Assembly: GCF_001401805.1 (NCBI RefSeq)
Contig: NZ_LKDW01000005.1
Coordinates: forward strand, 1 to 64,000
Length of the DNA stretch: 64,000 nucleotides
Direction of reading: 5' to 3'
Source of the DNA: Pseudoalteromonas sp. P1-25
GTDB lineage: Bacteria > Pseudomonadota > Gammaproteobacteria > Enterobacterales > Alteromonadaceae
How positions within the stretch are numbered: position 1 is the stretch's first letter; every line of letters starts with the position of its first letter. The notes under the pieces were generated by a model. It did no database searches. It saw only the letters and a list, made by a program, of their open reading frames with translations, and was not told where the DNA came from. Below are positions 47,759 to 57,133 of this stretch, piece by piece. A program made the translations under genes and the position numbers.

Positions 47759-48841
47759 TTATCGAATCTTTAATGTCGCAAGGCCAGCAAGCACTAGCAC
47801 AATTGAAATAATCCAAAAGCGCACAATAACACGTGGCTCTGGCCAACCTTTTAACTCGTAATGATGATGAATAGGCGCCATTCTAAAAATGCGCTGTCCG
47901 CGTAGTTTATATGAGCCAACCTGTAAAATTACCGATAAGGCCTCCATTACAAACACACCGCCCATAATAATTAGCAGTAATTCTTGGCGTACTAAAATTG
48001 CAATTATGCCTAGCGCGCCGCCAAGTGCCAAAGACCCTACATCGCCCATAAACACCTGGGCTGGGTACGTGTTAAACCATAAAAAGCCTAAGCCCGCGCC
48101 AACAATAGCGGTACATACAACCACAAGCTCACTGGCAAGCGGTAAATGCGGGATATGTAAATAAGCCGAAAAATTAATATTACCGGTCAAATAAGCAATG
48201 ATGGCCAGTGCGGCAGCCACTAAAATAGTAGGTACAATCGCTAGGCCATCTAAGCCATCAGTCAGGTTTACCGCGTTTGAAGTTCCCACTAATGCAAAAT
48301 AAGTAATCACAATGTATAACAAGCCTAACTGTGGCAATACATCTTTAAAAAATGGCACAACCAATGAGGTTTCTGATGCGTGTGTACTGGTGGTATACAA
48401 TGCAGTTGCAACCACTAAAGCAATAACCGATTGCCAAAAATACTTCCATTTAGCAATTAGTCCTTTAGGGTCTTTGCGTATTACTTTGCGGTAGTCATCT
48501 ATAAAGCCCACTAAACCTAATGAGCCAATTACAAATAAAGTTGCCCATACGTATTTATTCGATAGGTCAGCCCATAATAAGGTGCTGGTAAATATGGCGC
48601 CTAAAATGAGTAAGCCCCCCATTGTAGGAGTGCCTTTTTTAGATAAGTGAGATTCTGGACCATCATCACGCACTACTTGGCCAATTTGCATTTTTTGTAA
48701 TGAGCGAATGAGCTTAGGACCAAAATAAAGCGACATCATTAACGCTGTTAATATCCCTAAAATGGCGCGTAGGGTTAAATACGAAAAAACATTAAAGCCA
48801 CTGTAATATTGAGTTAAATACTCTGCCAGCCAAACTAACAT
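47759..48841 (-). CDS. mraY: Phospho-N-acetylmuramoyl-pentapeptide transferase
   Basis: A 360-residue integral membrane enzyme forming lipid I from UDP-MurNAc-pentapeptide and undecaprenyl phosphate. About ten helices. Motifs: [11 protein letters not shown], the Asp-rich FIDDYRK and [10 protein letters not shown], and the C-terminal [15 protein letters not shown]. Its start overlaps the murF stop by one base (TAATG). Confidence 0.98.
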   Translation of the reverse strand: MLVWLAEYLTQYYSGFNVFSYLTLRAILGILTALMMSLYFGPKLIRSLQKMQIGQVVRDDGPESHLSKKGTPTMGGLLILGAIFTSTLLWADLSNKYVWATLFVIGSLGLVGFIDDYRKVIRKDPKGLIAKWKYFWQSVIALVVATALYTTSTHASETSLVVPFFKDVLPQLGLLYIVITYFALVGTSNAVNLTDGLDGLAIVPTILVAAALAIIAYLTGNINFSAYLHIPHLPLASELVVVCTAIVGAGLGFLWFNTYPAQVFMGDVGSLALGGALGIIAILVRQELLLIIMGGVFVMEALSVILQVGSYKLRGQRIFRMAPIHHHYELKGWPEPRVIVRFWIISIVLVLAGLATLKIR

Positions 48842-50223
48842 TATGATACTCCATTGATGGCTTGTTGCTGGCCATTTACTAAATCGGTTACTAATAATTC
48901 CATGCGAGAACTGCGCGATCCTTTCACCACAAGTGTGGTTTTACTATTTGTATTATTAAGACTGGTTTGAATTTGCTTGAGCATTTCTTCGCGATTAGAA
49001 AAATGACGATTTGGCTTATCAAACACATCGCTTGCATATTTACTTAACACACCCAGCGTATACAGCTCATCTATACCTTGCTGTTTGGCGTATTCACCTA
49101 CTTCTTGATGGTAAGTTCTGGCATCTTCACCAAGCTCTCCCATATCGCCAAGTGCGAAAATACGGTGCCCTTGAATATCACTTAATAAATCAATGGCAGC
49201 TTTTACCGACTTAACATTAGCGTTATAGGTGTCATCAATAACAGTGAGTGAGTCACTCACTTTTATTAAATTTACACGTCCTTTTACATCCCCCATGGTG
49301 GCAAGTGCTGTGGCTATTTCTTCAAGCGATACGTCAAACTCGCTGGTTAAAGCCGCGGCAATAAGCGCATTGCTTACGTTGTGCTTACCTGGAAGAGCAA
49401 GCGTTACGGGTACTTTTTGATCTGGTGTACACAATAAAAAGCTCGCGCGAGCGTTTTCGTCTAGGCTGATATTTTCAGCCCAAATATCAAGTTTTTCAGT
49501 ACTTGAAAAACACTTAACAGTGCGCCCTTTTAATTTATCAAGCCAGTACTGGCTAAATTCGCTATCGCAGTTAACAATGGCAACGCCATCCTCTTTTAGG
49601 CCATCAAAAATCTCACCTTTTGCCTTAGCAACGCCCATTAGGCTACCAAAGCCTTCTAAATGCGCAGCAGCGACATTACACACCACAGCTACATCGGGTT
49701 TTGCCATGGCGGTTGTATAAGCAATTTCGCCTAAGTGGTTGGCACCAAGCTCTATAACAGCAAAACGGTGCTGTGGCTCTAAACGTAATAACGTAAGTGG
49801 CACGCCAATATCGTTATTAAAATTACCTTTTGTAGCAAGCACATCTCCATGCACCGATAAAATCGCAGCGCACATTTCTTTTACCGTTGTTTTACCTACG
49901 CTGCCCGTAATAGCAATGGTTTTAGGATTAACCTGCGCCATAACTGCTGCACCTATATTGCCTAATGCAATACGGGTATCGCTAACAACAAACTGCGGTA
50001 TATCTACATCTACTTTGTGCTGCACAATAACGCCAATAGCGCCTTTTTGTTTAGCATCAGCAATAAATTTATGGCCATCAAAATTAGGCCCTTTTAACGC
50101 TAAAAACACCTCTCCTTCGCAAATACTGCGGGTATCGGTATTAATATTTACTACATTGAGATTATCACCTGGATAATCGGTTGCTAGCACATTTGCCAGC
50201 CAATCAAAATCCATTGGGATCAT
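48841..50223 (-). CDS. murF: UDP-N-acetylmuramoyl-tripeptide--D-alanyl-D-alanine ligase
   Basis: A 460-residue Mur ligase adding D-Ala-D-Ala. I start at ATG 50223 ([13 protein letters not shown]), which overlaps the murE stop as ATGA and has AGGGATAAC upstream; a longer frame to 50280 would run into murE and adds non-family residues. The ATP loop [14 protein letters not shown] and the [15 protein letters not shown] motif are present. Confidence 0.97.
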   Translation of the reverse strand: MIPMDFDWLANVLATDYPGDNLNVVNINTDTRSICEGEVFLALKGPNFDGHKFIADAKQKGAIGVIVQHKVDVDIPQFVVSDTRIALGNIGAAVMAQVNPKTIAITGSVGKTTVKEMCAAILSVHGDVLATKGNFNNDIGVPLTLLRLEPQHRFAVIELGANHLGEIAYTTAMAKPDVAVVCNVAAAHLEGFGSLMGVAKAKGEIFDGLKEDGVAIVNCDSEFSQYWLDKLKGRTVKCFSSTEKLDIWAENISLDENARASFLLCTPDQKVPVTLALPGKHNVSNALIAAALTSEFDVSLEEIATALATMGDVKGRVNLIKVSDSLTVIDDTYNANVKSVKAAIDLLSDIQGHRIFALGDMGELGEDARTYHQEVGEYAKQQGIDELYTLGVLSKYASDVFDKPNRHFSNREEMLKQIQTSLNNTNSKTTLVVKGSRSSRMELLVTDLVNGQQQAINGVS

Positions 50224-51698
50224 TGAGTTATCCCTCTTACTGCTTTTTTTAGTTGTTCTTTTACATAACTGCGATCGCAAAAGTCGATACGTTGATCGCC
50301 AATAATTTGGTAATCCTCGTGGCCTTTGCCAGCAATTAAAATTACGTCATCCGCATTTGCATTTTCTATTGCATAGCGAATGGCTTTTGCTCTGTCAGCC
50401 TCTAAATGGGCTTTTTCAGGCTGCGATAAGCCCGCAGCTACATCTGCTAAAATAGCATCTGGGTTTTCTGAACGGGGGTTGTCGCTGGTAACAATCACCT
50501 TATCTGCATTTTGCTCTGCCGCTTGTGCCATTAAAGCACGCTTGCCTTTATCTCTGTCGCCGCCACAGCCAAAAACACAGCTAACCCCACCAGGCACATG
50601 CTTTTGTAATGCCTGTAAAGCCAATGCAAGTGCATCGGGGGTATGAGCGTAATCAACAACGCACGTAGGTAAATTCACTTCGCTAAACGCTTGCATACGC
50701 CCTGCTACAGGGTGCAAATGTGCGCATCCTGCAGCTAATTGCTCAAGCGGGTAACCGAGCCCTAGCAATGTTGCCAGTGCTGCCGTTAAATTATATAAGT
50801 TAAACTCACCAAATAGAGGCGATGTTACGTTAATGTCACCCCAACTTGTGCTCAATTGCGCCGAAATACCATTTTTAGAGTATTCCACATCAGAAAAATA
50901 AACATAACGCGCATCTTGCGGCGCTAAATTTTTCCGACCATAACAAATAAGGTTATTAAAACTGTATTTTTCAAGCCATTGCTCTGCTTGCCCATCGTCT
51001 TGATTTAGTACCACAAGTTCGGGGTCAAAATCGCGAAACAGCATTAGCTTAGCGTCGCCATAACTTGCCATATCACCATGGTAATCAAGGTGATCACGCG
51101 ATAAATTAGTAAACACCGCCGCTTTAAATTGGCATTGAGCCACGCGCTGCTGCACTAATCCGTGCGATGAAACCTCCATCGCGACAAGCTTTTTATGCTG
51201 CTGCTTTAAGTCATGCAATATGTGCTGCAAATCAACAGCCGAAGGCGTGGTATTAATAAGTGGCGTTAGTGTATCTGGGTGGCCATAGCCTAATGTGCCT
51301 ATAATGGCCGAATCTGTACTACAAAACTGCGCTAAATGCGCCATCATGGCTGTTGTTGTTGATTTACCATTAGTGCCCGTTACGCCAATTAAATCAAGTG
51401 ACTGGCTTGGGTTTTCATAAAATTGGCTTGCCAGCTCTGGGAGCTTTTTATCAAGCTCTGTTACTAAATAAAGAGGCTCAAATTCAACGTCAAATTCGCA
51501 CAGTCTATCGGCAATAATGGCTATAGCACCATTTTCGATTGCTTTGGCAATAAACTGGCCGCCATCAAGTGCATGGCCTTTTATCGCCACAAATACATCA
51601 CCTGGTGTTACATCACGGCTATCAAGGCGTAAATTTTTAACTAGCTGCGAAGGTGCATCTATGTCGATGTATTTTAAAATAGCCTTTAAATCACGCAT
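50220..51698 (-). CDS. murE: UDP-N-acetylmuramoyl-L-alanyl-D-glutamate--diaminopimelate ligase
   Basis: A 492-residue Mur ligase adding meso-diaminopimelate. The ATP loop GVTGTNGKSTTTAMM is present. The DNPRSENP motif in VTSDNPRSENPDAIL is diagnostic of the meso-DAP form. It overlaps ftsI by 8 bases and murF by 4. Confidence 0.98.
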   Translation of the reverse strand: MRDLKAILKYIDIDAPSQLVKNLRLDSRDVTPGDVFVAIKGHALDGGQFIAKAIENGAIAIIADRLCEFDVEFEPLYLVTELDKKLPELASQFYENPSQSLDLIGVTGTNGKSTTTAMMAHLAQFCSTDSAIIGTLGYGHPDTLTPLINTTPSAVDLQHILHDLKQQHKKLVAMEVSSHGLVQQRVAQCQFKAAVFTNLSRDHLDYHGDMASYGDAKLMLFRDFDPELVVLNQDDGQAEQWLEKYSFNNLICYGRKNLAPQDARYVYFSDVEYSKNGISAQLSTSWGDINVTSPLFGEFNLYNLTAALATLLGLGYPLEQLAAGCAHLHPVAGRMQAFSEVNLPTCVVDYAHTPDALALALQALQKHVPGGVSCVFGCGGDRDKGKRALMAQAAEQNADKVIVTSDNPRSENPDAILADVAAGLSQPEKAHLEADRAKAIRYAIENANADDVILIAGKGHEDYQIIGDQRIDFCDRSYVKEQLKKAVRGITQ

Positions 51699-53508
51699 CG
51701 TTATCTTTACCTTTTACGTACGCCACTTCTTCCTTATCAGGGGCTACGTTTAATATTCTTAATGCGTTAGAGACGATTTCTGCAAATGCAGGGCCTGCGG
51801 TGGCACCTCCATAGTACACATCGCCGCCAGGCTCATTGATCATCACTACCACAGCCAAGCGTGGGTTACTTGCCGGCGCTACACCTGCAAAATAACCTAC
51901 GTATTCATCACCGTAACCACCAGCAACTGCTTTTTTAGATGTACCAGTTTTACCTGCTGCACGGTAGCCATCTACTTTAACGTTACGCGCTGTACCGTCT
52001 TTTTCAAACACGCTTTCCATCATGTGAACAACGGCTTCTACGTCTTTTTGTTTAAAAATACGTTCGCCTTCTGGCACACCATCTTGCTTTAAAATAGTAA
52101 GTGGGCGATTAATCCCACCGGCACCTAACATGGTGTAAAAACGGGCCATTTGCGCCGTACTTACCGAAATAGCATAGCCAAACGATAACGTGGCAATTTC
52201 AAAATCAGACCAGCGGCGGTTTGGGTAAAATAAGCCGCTGCTTTCGCCAACCATACCTGTGCCCGTATCGCTACCAAACCCAACTTTTTGATATAAACCA
52301 ACTAAGTAATCTTTAGGTACTTGTTGCGTTACTTTAGCCACGCCCATGTTTGATGAGTACTTTAAAATTTCACGAAGCGTCATTTCACCGTGGTTACGGG
52401 TATCTTTTACTAAACTGCCGCCTAAACGCATCCAACCTGGGTAGGTATCAATGGTGTCGTCGGCTTTAATTACGCCGTAGTCTAGCCCAGCTAAAATGGC
52501 TAGTGGCTTAACGGTTGAACCTGGTTCAAACAAATCGGTAATTGCACGATTACGACGTTTATGAGGTTGTGCGTCGTTTAAGTTATTAGGGTTAAATGAT
52601 GGGCTATTTACCATGGCCAGTACTTCACCAGTTTTAACATCAACCACCATGGCTGACCCTGAGGTCGCTTTATACGTGAGCACGGCAGATTTAACTGCTT
52701 TATAAGCAATCGCTTGAATGCGCTGATCGATACTTAGCTGAATGTTTTCTGGCTCTACACGTTCACGCTCATCAAGTACTTCAACTTCGCGCCCTTGGGC
52801 ATCTTTACGAATAGTACGGCGACCTTCTTCGCCCGTTAAGGCATTTTCGTAAAGCTTTTCAATACCTTCTATGCCTTTTCCATCTATATTTGTAAAACCT
52901 ATGATGTGCGCTGTTACCTCTCCTGCCGGGTAATACCGTTTAGACTCATCTAATAAATGAATACCAGGTAAACGTAATTGGCTAATGTAGTTGGCAACAG
53001 CAGGGGTTACTTGGCGCTTTAAATACACAAATCGACGGGTGGGATCGTTTAATAACCGCGAGTTAATTTTGTTAGGATCAATACGTAATACATCTGCCAG
53101 CTCACGCCAGCGTAGATCATTTGCGTAGTATGCTGAAGTTCGTTTATCTAGCTCGGCTACATTTTCAGCCAAGGTTTTATGATCTTCACCGTTTTTGCGC
53201 GCCTGTTTTATAACTTTAGCAACAAGCGACTTATGCAATGCTTTAGGATCGGCATACACACTAACGACTGGCACACTAACAGCAAGCTCTTTACCTTGAC
53301 GGTCGAAGATCATTCCGCGTTGTACATGCAGTTTTTCAACGCGTACGGTGCGTTTATCGCTTTCTGAACGGGCTTTATCTGGCTCAATAACTTGTAAATA
53401 GGCAGCACGCGACACCAGTGTTACAAACACTAAAAACACCACAGTGCATACCAGCATAAAACGCCATGTGATTAAGTTATTGACCTGCTTTTTGCCGCGA
53501 TTTCTCAT
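51691..53508 (-). CDS. ftsI: Septal peptidoglycan transpeptidase, PBP3
   Basis: A 605-residue class B penicillin-binding protein. A membrane helix at about 15-37 is followed by the pedestal domain and the transpeptidase domain with the three active-site motifs STVK (EPGSTVKPLAIL), SSN (YSSNMGVAK) and KTG (AAGKTGTSKK). It works with FtsW at the septum. It overlaps ftsL by 4 bases and murE by 8. Confidence 0.98.
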   Translation of the reverse strand: MRNRGKKQVNNLITWRFMLVCTVVFLVFVTLVSRAAYLQVIEPDKARSESDKRTVRVEKLHVQRGMIFDRQGKELAVSVPVVSVYADPKALHKSLVAKVIKQARKNGEDHKTLAENVAELDKRTSAYYANDLRWRELADVLRIDPNKINSRLLNDPTRRFVYLKRQVTPAVANYISQLRLPGIHLLDESKRYYPAGEVTAHIIGFTNIDGKGIEGIEKLYENALTGEEGRRTIRKDAQGREVEVLDERERVEPENIQLSIDQRIQAIAYKAVKSAVLTYKATSGSAMVVDVKTGEVLAMVNSPSFNPNNLNDAQPHKRRNRAITDLFEPGSTVKPLAILAGLDYGVIKADDTIDTYPGWMRLGGSLVKDTRNHGEMTLREILKYSSNMGVAKVTQQVPKDYLVGLYQKVGFGSDTGTGMVGESSGLFYPNRRWSDFEIATLSFGYAISVSTAQMARFYTMLGAGGINRPLTILKQDGVPEGERIFKQKDVEAVVHMMESVFEKDGTARNVKVDGYRAAGKTGTSKKAVAGGYGDEYVGYFAGVAPASNPRLAVVVMINEPGGDVYYGGATAGPAFAEIVSNALRILNVAPDKEEVAYVKGKDNDA

Positions 53509-53831
53509 TGTATTATTATTACCTGTTCGTCCTGACTGGTAGGGCGCTTCATTTCAAGCTGTGTGGTAGCCACTTCTTCAATGCGCGCATGCTGCGAATA
53601 GAACTCTTCTTCTACAAGTAAATAGCGCCACTCTAAATCAAGTTCATCACGCTCTTGTAAAAGCGTATCTTGTTTAATTAGCTGCGCACGAGCAGAGTGA
53701 GTAACCTGCACGACCGCAAGGCTTGAAGCGAATATCACAACCAACAAGGCCGAGGTTAGCTTATTAGCTCCTAGGCCTTTTAATATTTCTAAAAATAAAT
53801 TGGGTTGGCGATTATTCGCTTTAGTGTTCAT
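53505..53831 (-). CDS. ftsL: Cell division protein FtsL
   Basis: A 108-residue bitopic protein of the FtsQLB complex. One membrane helix (about 22-42) is followed by a periplasmic leucine-zipper-like coiled coil ([22 protein letters not shown] in heptads) and the conserved ending region [13 protein letters not shown]. Overlaps rsmH and ftsI by 4 bases each. Confidence 0.96.
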   Translation of the reverse strand: MNTKANNRQPNLFLEILKGLGANKLTSALLVVIFASSLAVVQVTHSARAQLIKQDTLLQERDELDLEWRYLLVEEEFYSQHARIEEVATTQLEMKRPTSQDEQVIIIQ

Positions 53832-54766
53832 CCAAGCCTCTGTGCAATCCTAAGTACTGAGCTGCGAGAGCGTGGATTACGCTCAATTTCTTCAGCACTT
53901 GGTTTAATAGCTTTACCCACTGCTTTTAACGTCAGGTTTTTATTTATTTGTGCGTCGGTTAAAGGCAGACCTCTGGGTATCGCTTCTCCCTTACTCTGTT
54001 TTCTAATAAATTGCTTCACAATTCTGTCTTCAAGTGAATGAAACGAAATCACCACTAAACGCCCACCCGGCTTTAAAACTTTTACAGCGGCTTGCAATGC
54101 GGTTTGAATTTCTTCCAGTTCACTGTTTATGTAAATTCTGATTGCCTGAAATGTACGTGTGGCTGGGTGTTTAAATTTATCTTTTACAGGCACCGCTTCA
54201 TCGACTAAATCGGCAAGCTGTTTGGTTGTGGTAATGGGTGTGTGTTCTCTAACTTCTAGTACTTTATGGGCTATACGCTTGCCAAACTTTTCTTCACCGT
54301 AGGTTTTAATTACATGGGTAATGTCTTCAAGTTCAGCTTCGGCCAGCCATTGTGCTGCACTGCGGCCACTTGTTGGGTCCATACGCATATCGAGGGGGCC
54401 GTCTTTCATAAAGCTAAAGCCACGCTCTGCGTCATCAAGTTGAGGTGAAGAAACACCAATATCTAACAAAATGCCATCAACTTTACCTAACAGATCGTTT
54501 TGCTCTGCAACATCGTATAAATTGGAAAAGCGGGTGTGAGCTATAGCAAAGCGACTGTCATCAGCAAATTTTTCAGCCGATTTTATCGCTTGAGGGTCTT
54601 GGTCAATGGCTTGTAAACGCCCTTGTTCTCCAAGGCGAGCAAGTATTTGACCCGAGTGTCCGCCACGTCCAAAAGTACCATCCATGTATATGCCGTCTGG
54701 CTTAATTGCAAGAGCATCGATGGTTTCGTCCATTAATACGGATACGTGTTCAAATTGCGCAGTCAT
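53828..54766 (-). CDS. rsmH: 16S rRNA m4C1402 methyltransferase
   Basis: A 312-residue SAM-dependent enzyme that methylates N4 of C1402 in 16S rRNA (formerly mraW). Motifs: [28 protein letters not shown] as the SAM loop, [14 protein letters not shown] and [14 protein letters not shown]. It starts 28 bp after mraZ and overlaps ftsL by 4 bases. Confidence 0.98.
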   Translation of the reverse strand: MTAQFEHVSVLMDETIDALAIKPDGIYMDGTFGRGGHSGQILARLGEQGRLQAIDQDPQAIKSAEKFADDSRFAIAHTRFSNLYDVAEQNDLLGKVDGILLDIGVSSPQLDDAERGFSFMKDGPLDMRMDPTSGRSAAQWLAEAELEDITHVIKTYGEEKFGKRIAHKVLEVREHTPITTTKQLADLVDEAVPVKDKFKHPATRTFQAIRIYINSELEEIQTALQAAVKVLKPGGRLVVISFHSLEDRIVKQFIRKQSKGEAIPRGLPLTDAQINKNLTLKAVGKAIKPSAEEIERNPRSRSSVLRIAQRLG

Positions 54767-54794
54767 TAGCTTGTGTTTGCCTTTTTTAGTGCCG

Positions 54795-55253
54795 TTAGAG
54801 TGTGAAATTATCTAAATCTTGGTTTGCTTCAAAATCGCCAAGCCTTTCCAGCTCAGTGTCTTGGCGCATTTGTTCGTGCCAACGCGCTTCATCCCAAATT
54901 TCAAATTTATTCATTAAACCAACTAGCATGATCTTTTTGCCAAGTTCTGCGTGGCTACGCAATGAAGGCGCCAGCAAAATCCGACCATTTTTATCAAGTT
55001 GATACTCTGTGGCATTACCTAACAACATACGTTGCATTCGGCGAGCACGTGGATTCATATTAGAGATTTTAGACAAGCGGCTTTCTATTTCTTGCCACTG
55101 TGCAAGAGGATACAACCATAAACACGGTTCGTTTAGCGCAATGGTACATATTACCGTTCCTTGATCTTCAGACAGCAAAGCGTCTCGGTACTTAGTCGGT
55201 ACCGCAAAACGTCCTTTATCATCCAAGCTCAGTGAACTAGCGCCACGAAACAT
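54795..55253 (-). CDS. mraZ: Transcriptional regulator MraZ
   Basis: A 152-residue regulator made of two SpoVT/AbrB-like DNA-binding repeats: [15 protein letters not shown] near the start and [15 protein letters not shown] at about residues 80-95. It is the first gene of the dcw cluster and in E. coli represses the cluster by binding TGG-containing direct repeats in its own promoter. Five such boxes are present upstream at 55301-55350. Confidence 0.98.
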   Translation of the reverse strand: MFRGASSLSLDDKGRFAVPTKYRDALLSEDQGTVICTIALNEPCLWLYPLAQWQEIESRLSKISNMNPRARRMQRMLLGNATEYQLDKNGRILLAPSLRSHAELGKKIMLVGLMNKFEIWDEARWHEQMRQDTELERLGDFEANQDLDNFTL

Positions 55254-55300
55254 AAAAAGCCTACTTTTAAATTGTGTAATCGCGTTTCGATTAATTTGAT

Positions 55301-55348
55301 CCAGTTAGATCCACTAAAAACCACTTTTTACCACAGTGCTCCAGTTTA
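55301..55348 (-). promoter_or_regulatory. MraZ operator: five 10-bp-phased TGG boxes
   Basis: On the minus strand, (C/G)TGG recurs at exact 10-bp steps. On the plus strand the boxes begin CCAG 55301, CCAC 55311, CCAC 55321, CCAC 55331 and CCAG 55341. They lie 48-91 bp before the mraZ ATG and overlap the predicted -10. Known MraZ sites are TGG repeats with 10-bp periodicity. Confidence 0.88.
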
Positions 55349-55372
55349 GGGCTTGACAAGCCTTTTTGTCAA
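55343..55372 (-). promoter_or_regulatory. Candidate dcw (mraZ) promoter
   Basis: On the minus strand TTGACA (55372-55367) is followed after 18 bp by TAAACT (55348-55343, four of six). A CTTGACA/TGTCAAG inverted repeat (55352-55373) contains the -35 box. The MraZ boxes begin within the -10, so MraZ would block it directly. Confidence 0.6.
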
Positions 55373-55557
55373 GTAAGCTGACCAGCTTTAACGTCTCGCT
55401 AAGCTAGAAAAAATAAGGCTTTACGCAAAGCGATTGAATTACGTGGGAAAAAGTGGAGGTAGTAGATAAAATTTTTTTAAAGCGTTGCTAATAACGTTTG
55501 GTTTACATAATTTGCTTACTGAATAATCAATGAATAATTACAAAAAAATGAATCTAG

Positions 55558-55818
55558 GGCCTGTTGACCTTTAAGGATTATAATTTGTTCAATCTAGGGG
55601 GCATTTAATCGCGGCGTGAGGTTTGTAACCTAGTGGGCTAAGTAAAAACCGAGTAACAGAGAGTAAATTGCCCTAGGCAGAACCCTTCGGGCAGCGCCTG
55701 TTTGACATTTATACGTCGTTATCGCCTATTTATGGGGAATAACCACACTACATAGGCTCTACCTTGCCTAAATCCCAAACAGACTGCTGCAAATTAAACT
55801 TCGAAAGGTAAACAGGCC
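55558..55818. mobile_element. MITE-like element
   Basis: A 261-bp non-coding segment bounded by 15-bp terminal inverted repeats, GGCCTGTTGACCTTT (55558-55572) and AAAGGTAAACAGGCC (55804-55818), with one mismatch. It is internally structured, with a GCCTAT/ATAGGC pair, and has no transposase. AATCTAGGG also occurs as a direct repeat at 55551 and 55591. No clear target-site duplication flanks the ends. It is richer in GC than its surroundings. The ends recall IS termini, and a full parental element is not in the window. Confidence 0.65.
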
Positions 55819-55852
55819 ATAGTTTATAGCCATGTAAAATTTACTTAGCACG

Positions 55853-55880
55853 GCAGCAATACTTACTTCATGCTGCTTTT
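55853..55880 (+). terminator. Weak terminator-like hairpin
   Basis: GCAGCA (55853-55858) and TGCTGC (55871-55876) with a 12-base loop and TTTT, between the MITE-like element and the yqjD-like operon. No gene upstream explains it. The rest of the 55254-56019 gap shows no further gene. Confidence 0.35.
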
Positions 55881-56019
55881 AATTTAATCTACCGCGCCCT
55901 ACCATAAAACAATAAAAACAACTAAATCAAACAGTTAAAATATTTTTAATGGTTGGTTTAATCGTTGCATCTGCTATAGCACCAGTTAAATTTTTTATTT
56001 TATTTATTAAGGATTGATT

Positions 56020-56358
56020 ATGGCTACTGCAACAAATACAAAACCGAATACTGAAACAAACATGAAACCTGATCTTAAACAAAAAGAAAGTGAAGCTCCG
56101 CTTACAGAAAAGGCAACCTCTGTGGCACATGATGCGGTAGATGCGCTTTCAAGCAAGGCTTCGATTGCTGAATCTAGCGTTCGCAAAGGTGCTTCAAGCT
56201 CTGCAGAAGCGCTAAGTGAAAAACAGCTTATTGCCCGTGAAAAATTATCTGAGTGCAGCGCTAAAACGCGTGCTTTTGCTTCAGAAAATCCACTAGCGAC
56301 AGCAGGTATTGCTTTTGCGGCTGGTATGCTTGTAACGTCATTATTTCGTCGTAAGTAA
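56020..56358 (+). CDS. DUF883 (YqjD/ElaB-type) membrane-anchored protein
   Basis: A 112-residue protein of the DUF883 group; E. coli YqjD and ElaB bind ribosomes and attach them to the inner membrane in stationary phase. A Lys/Glu/Ala-rich helix is followed by a C-terminal membrane segment (ENPLATAGIAFAAGMLVTSLF) and a basic end RRK. Start ATG 56020 has AAGGA upstream. First gene of an operon matching E. coli yqjD-yqjE-yqjK. Confidence 0.9.
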   Translation: MATATNTKPNTETNMKPDLKQKESEAPLTEKATSVAHDAVDALSSKASIAESSVRKGASSSAEALSEKQLIAREKLSECSAKTRAFASENPLATAGIAFAAGMLVTSLFRRK

Positions 56359-56363
56359 AAATA

Positions 56364-56810
56364 ATGAGTAGCTCACAAACAACAGCAACCACGGACGGTA
56401 ATGCTCAAAATCAAACGACTGAAGACCCTACTCAAAAGGACGATTGGCAGGATCATATAGCAAAGATCATTGAATACTCTGACCAGCTCAAGGAGGATTA
56501 TAAAACGCAAGGAAAGCTTACCCACCAACTTGCAAAGGCTGAGTGGAAGCTGTCGTTACGATCAATGGCGTTGATCACTATATTTTTAGGGTGCTTTGCC
56601 AGTGGTTTGATTTTGTTGTGGGCCGGCTTACTAGGTGCAATTGGTTACGGTGTATACGATTTATTTGGCTCAGTTTGGCTGAGTTTTACTACGGCTGCAC
56701 TCGCGCAGATTATCTGTTTAGTTTGGCTTTGGCGAAATACCGTTTACCTAAGCAACAAAATTGGTTTTAGTAAAACGATTAAAAGTATTAAGCAACTTTT
56801 AAATCTTTAA
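56364..56810 (+). CDS. YqjE-like phage-holin-family membrane protein
   Basis: A 148-residue protein of the phage holin III/YqjE family. An N-terminal polar part of about 60 residues is followed by two long hydrophobic segments (SMALITIFLGCFASGLILLW with LLGAIGYGV, and FTTAALAQIICLVWLW). It follows the DUF883 gene by 5 bp. The family role is unknown; it accompanies YqjD proteins in many gammaproteobacteria. Confidence 0.88.
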   Translation: MSSSQTTATTDGNAQNQTTEDPTQKDDWQDHIAKIIEYSDQLKEDYKTQGKLTHQLAKAEWKLSLRSMALITIFLGCFASGLILLWAGLLGAIGYGVYDLFGSVWLSFTTAALAQIICLVWLWRNTVYLSNKIGFSKTIKSIKQLLNL

Positions 56811-56820
56811 GGAAATAACC

Positions 56821-57063
56821 ATGCTCGTTAATTTTCTAATTAAAGAACCTAATGAGAACGTTGACACGTTAAATAAACAAATGGATTTACAGCACGCATT
56901 AAAGCGCCAGCACCATGCAGCAATAAAGTACCGCTTTAAACGTTTTGCAGCGACTAAGGTAGGATTGGCCTCTGCTTTTTTAGCTGGTGCAACGCTGCAG
57001 GCAGGTAAAAGTGAAAACAGTTTTGTGCGTAAATACGGCTGGCTAGTAAAATTATTTGCATAG
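56821..57063 (+). CDS. Small YqjK-like protein
   Basis: An 80-residue basic protein. An N-terminal helical part (LNKQMDLQHALKRQHH) is followed by a short hydrophobic stretch (VGLASAFLAGATLQAG). It is the third gene of the operon, 10 bp after yqjE, with AAGGAAATAACC before ATG 56821. Position and size fit the YqjK slot, though similarity by eye is weak. Confidence 0.75.
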   Translation: MLVNFLIKEPNENVDTLNKQMDLQHALKRQHHAAIKYRFKRFAATKVGLASAFLAGATLQAGKSENSFVRKYGWLVKLFA

Positions 57064-57064
57064 C

Positions 57065-57106
57065 AGCAATTGCAAGCATACACGCTTTCTTATGAGTGCA
57101 ATTGCT
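57065..57106. terminator. Inverted repeat between convergent yqjK-like gene and yqjG
   Basis: AGCAATTGCA (57065-57074) and TGCAATTGCT (57097-57106) are perfect 10-bp arms with a 22-base loop. It has no long T run; a bidirectional terminator or a repeat element is possible. Confidence 0.5.
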
Positions 57107-57133
57107 ACTTATTGTGCTGTACTCAAATAGCAC

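Noticed and set aside
55444..55458. MraZ boxes on the plus strand (TGGGA-N5-TGGAG)
   Set aside because: Only two boxes in the wrong orientation and far from the mraZ start; the five phased boxes at 55301-55350 explain the control better.
55558..55818. Structured RNA gene such as RNase P RNA
   Set aside because: The block is GC-richer and structured, but the conserved rnpB core segments are not found, while the inverted terminal repeats favour a MITE.
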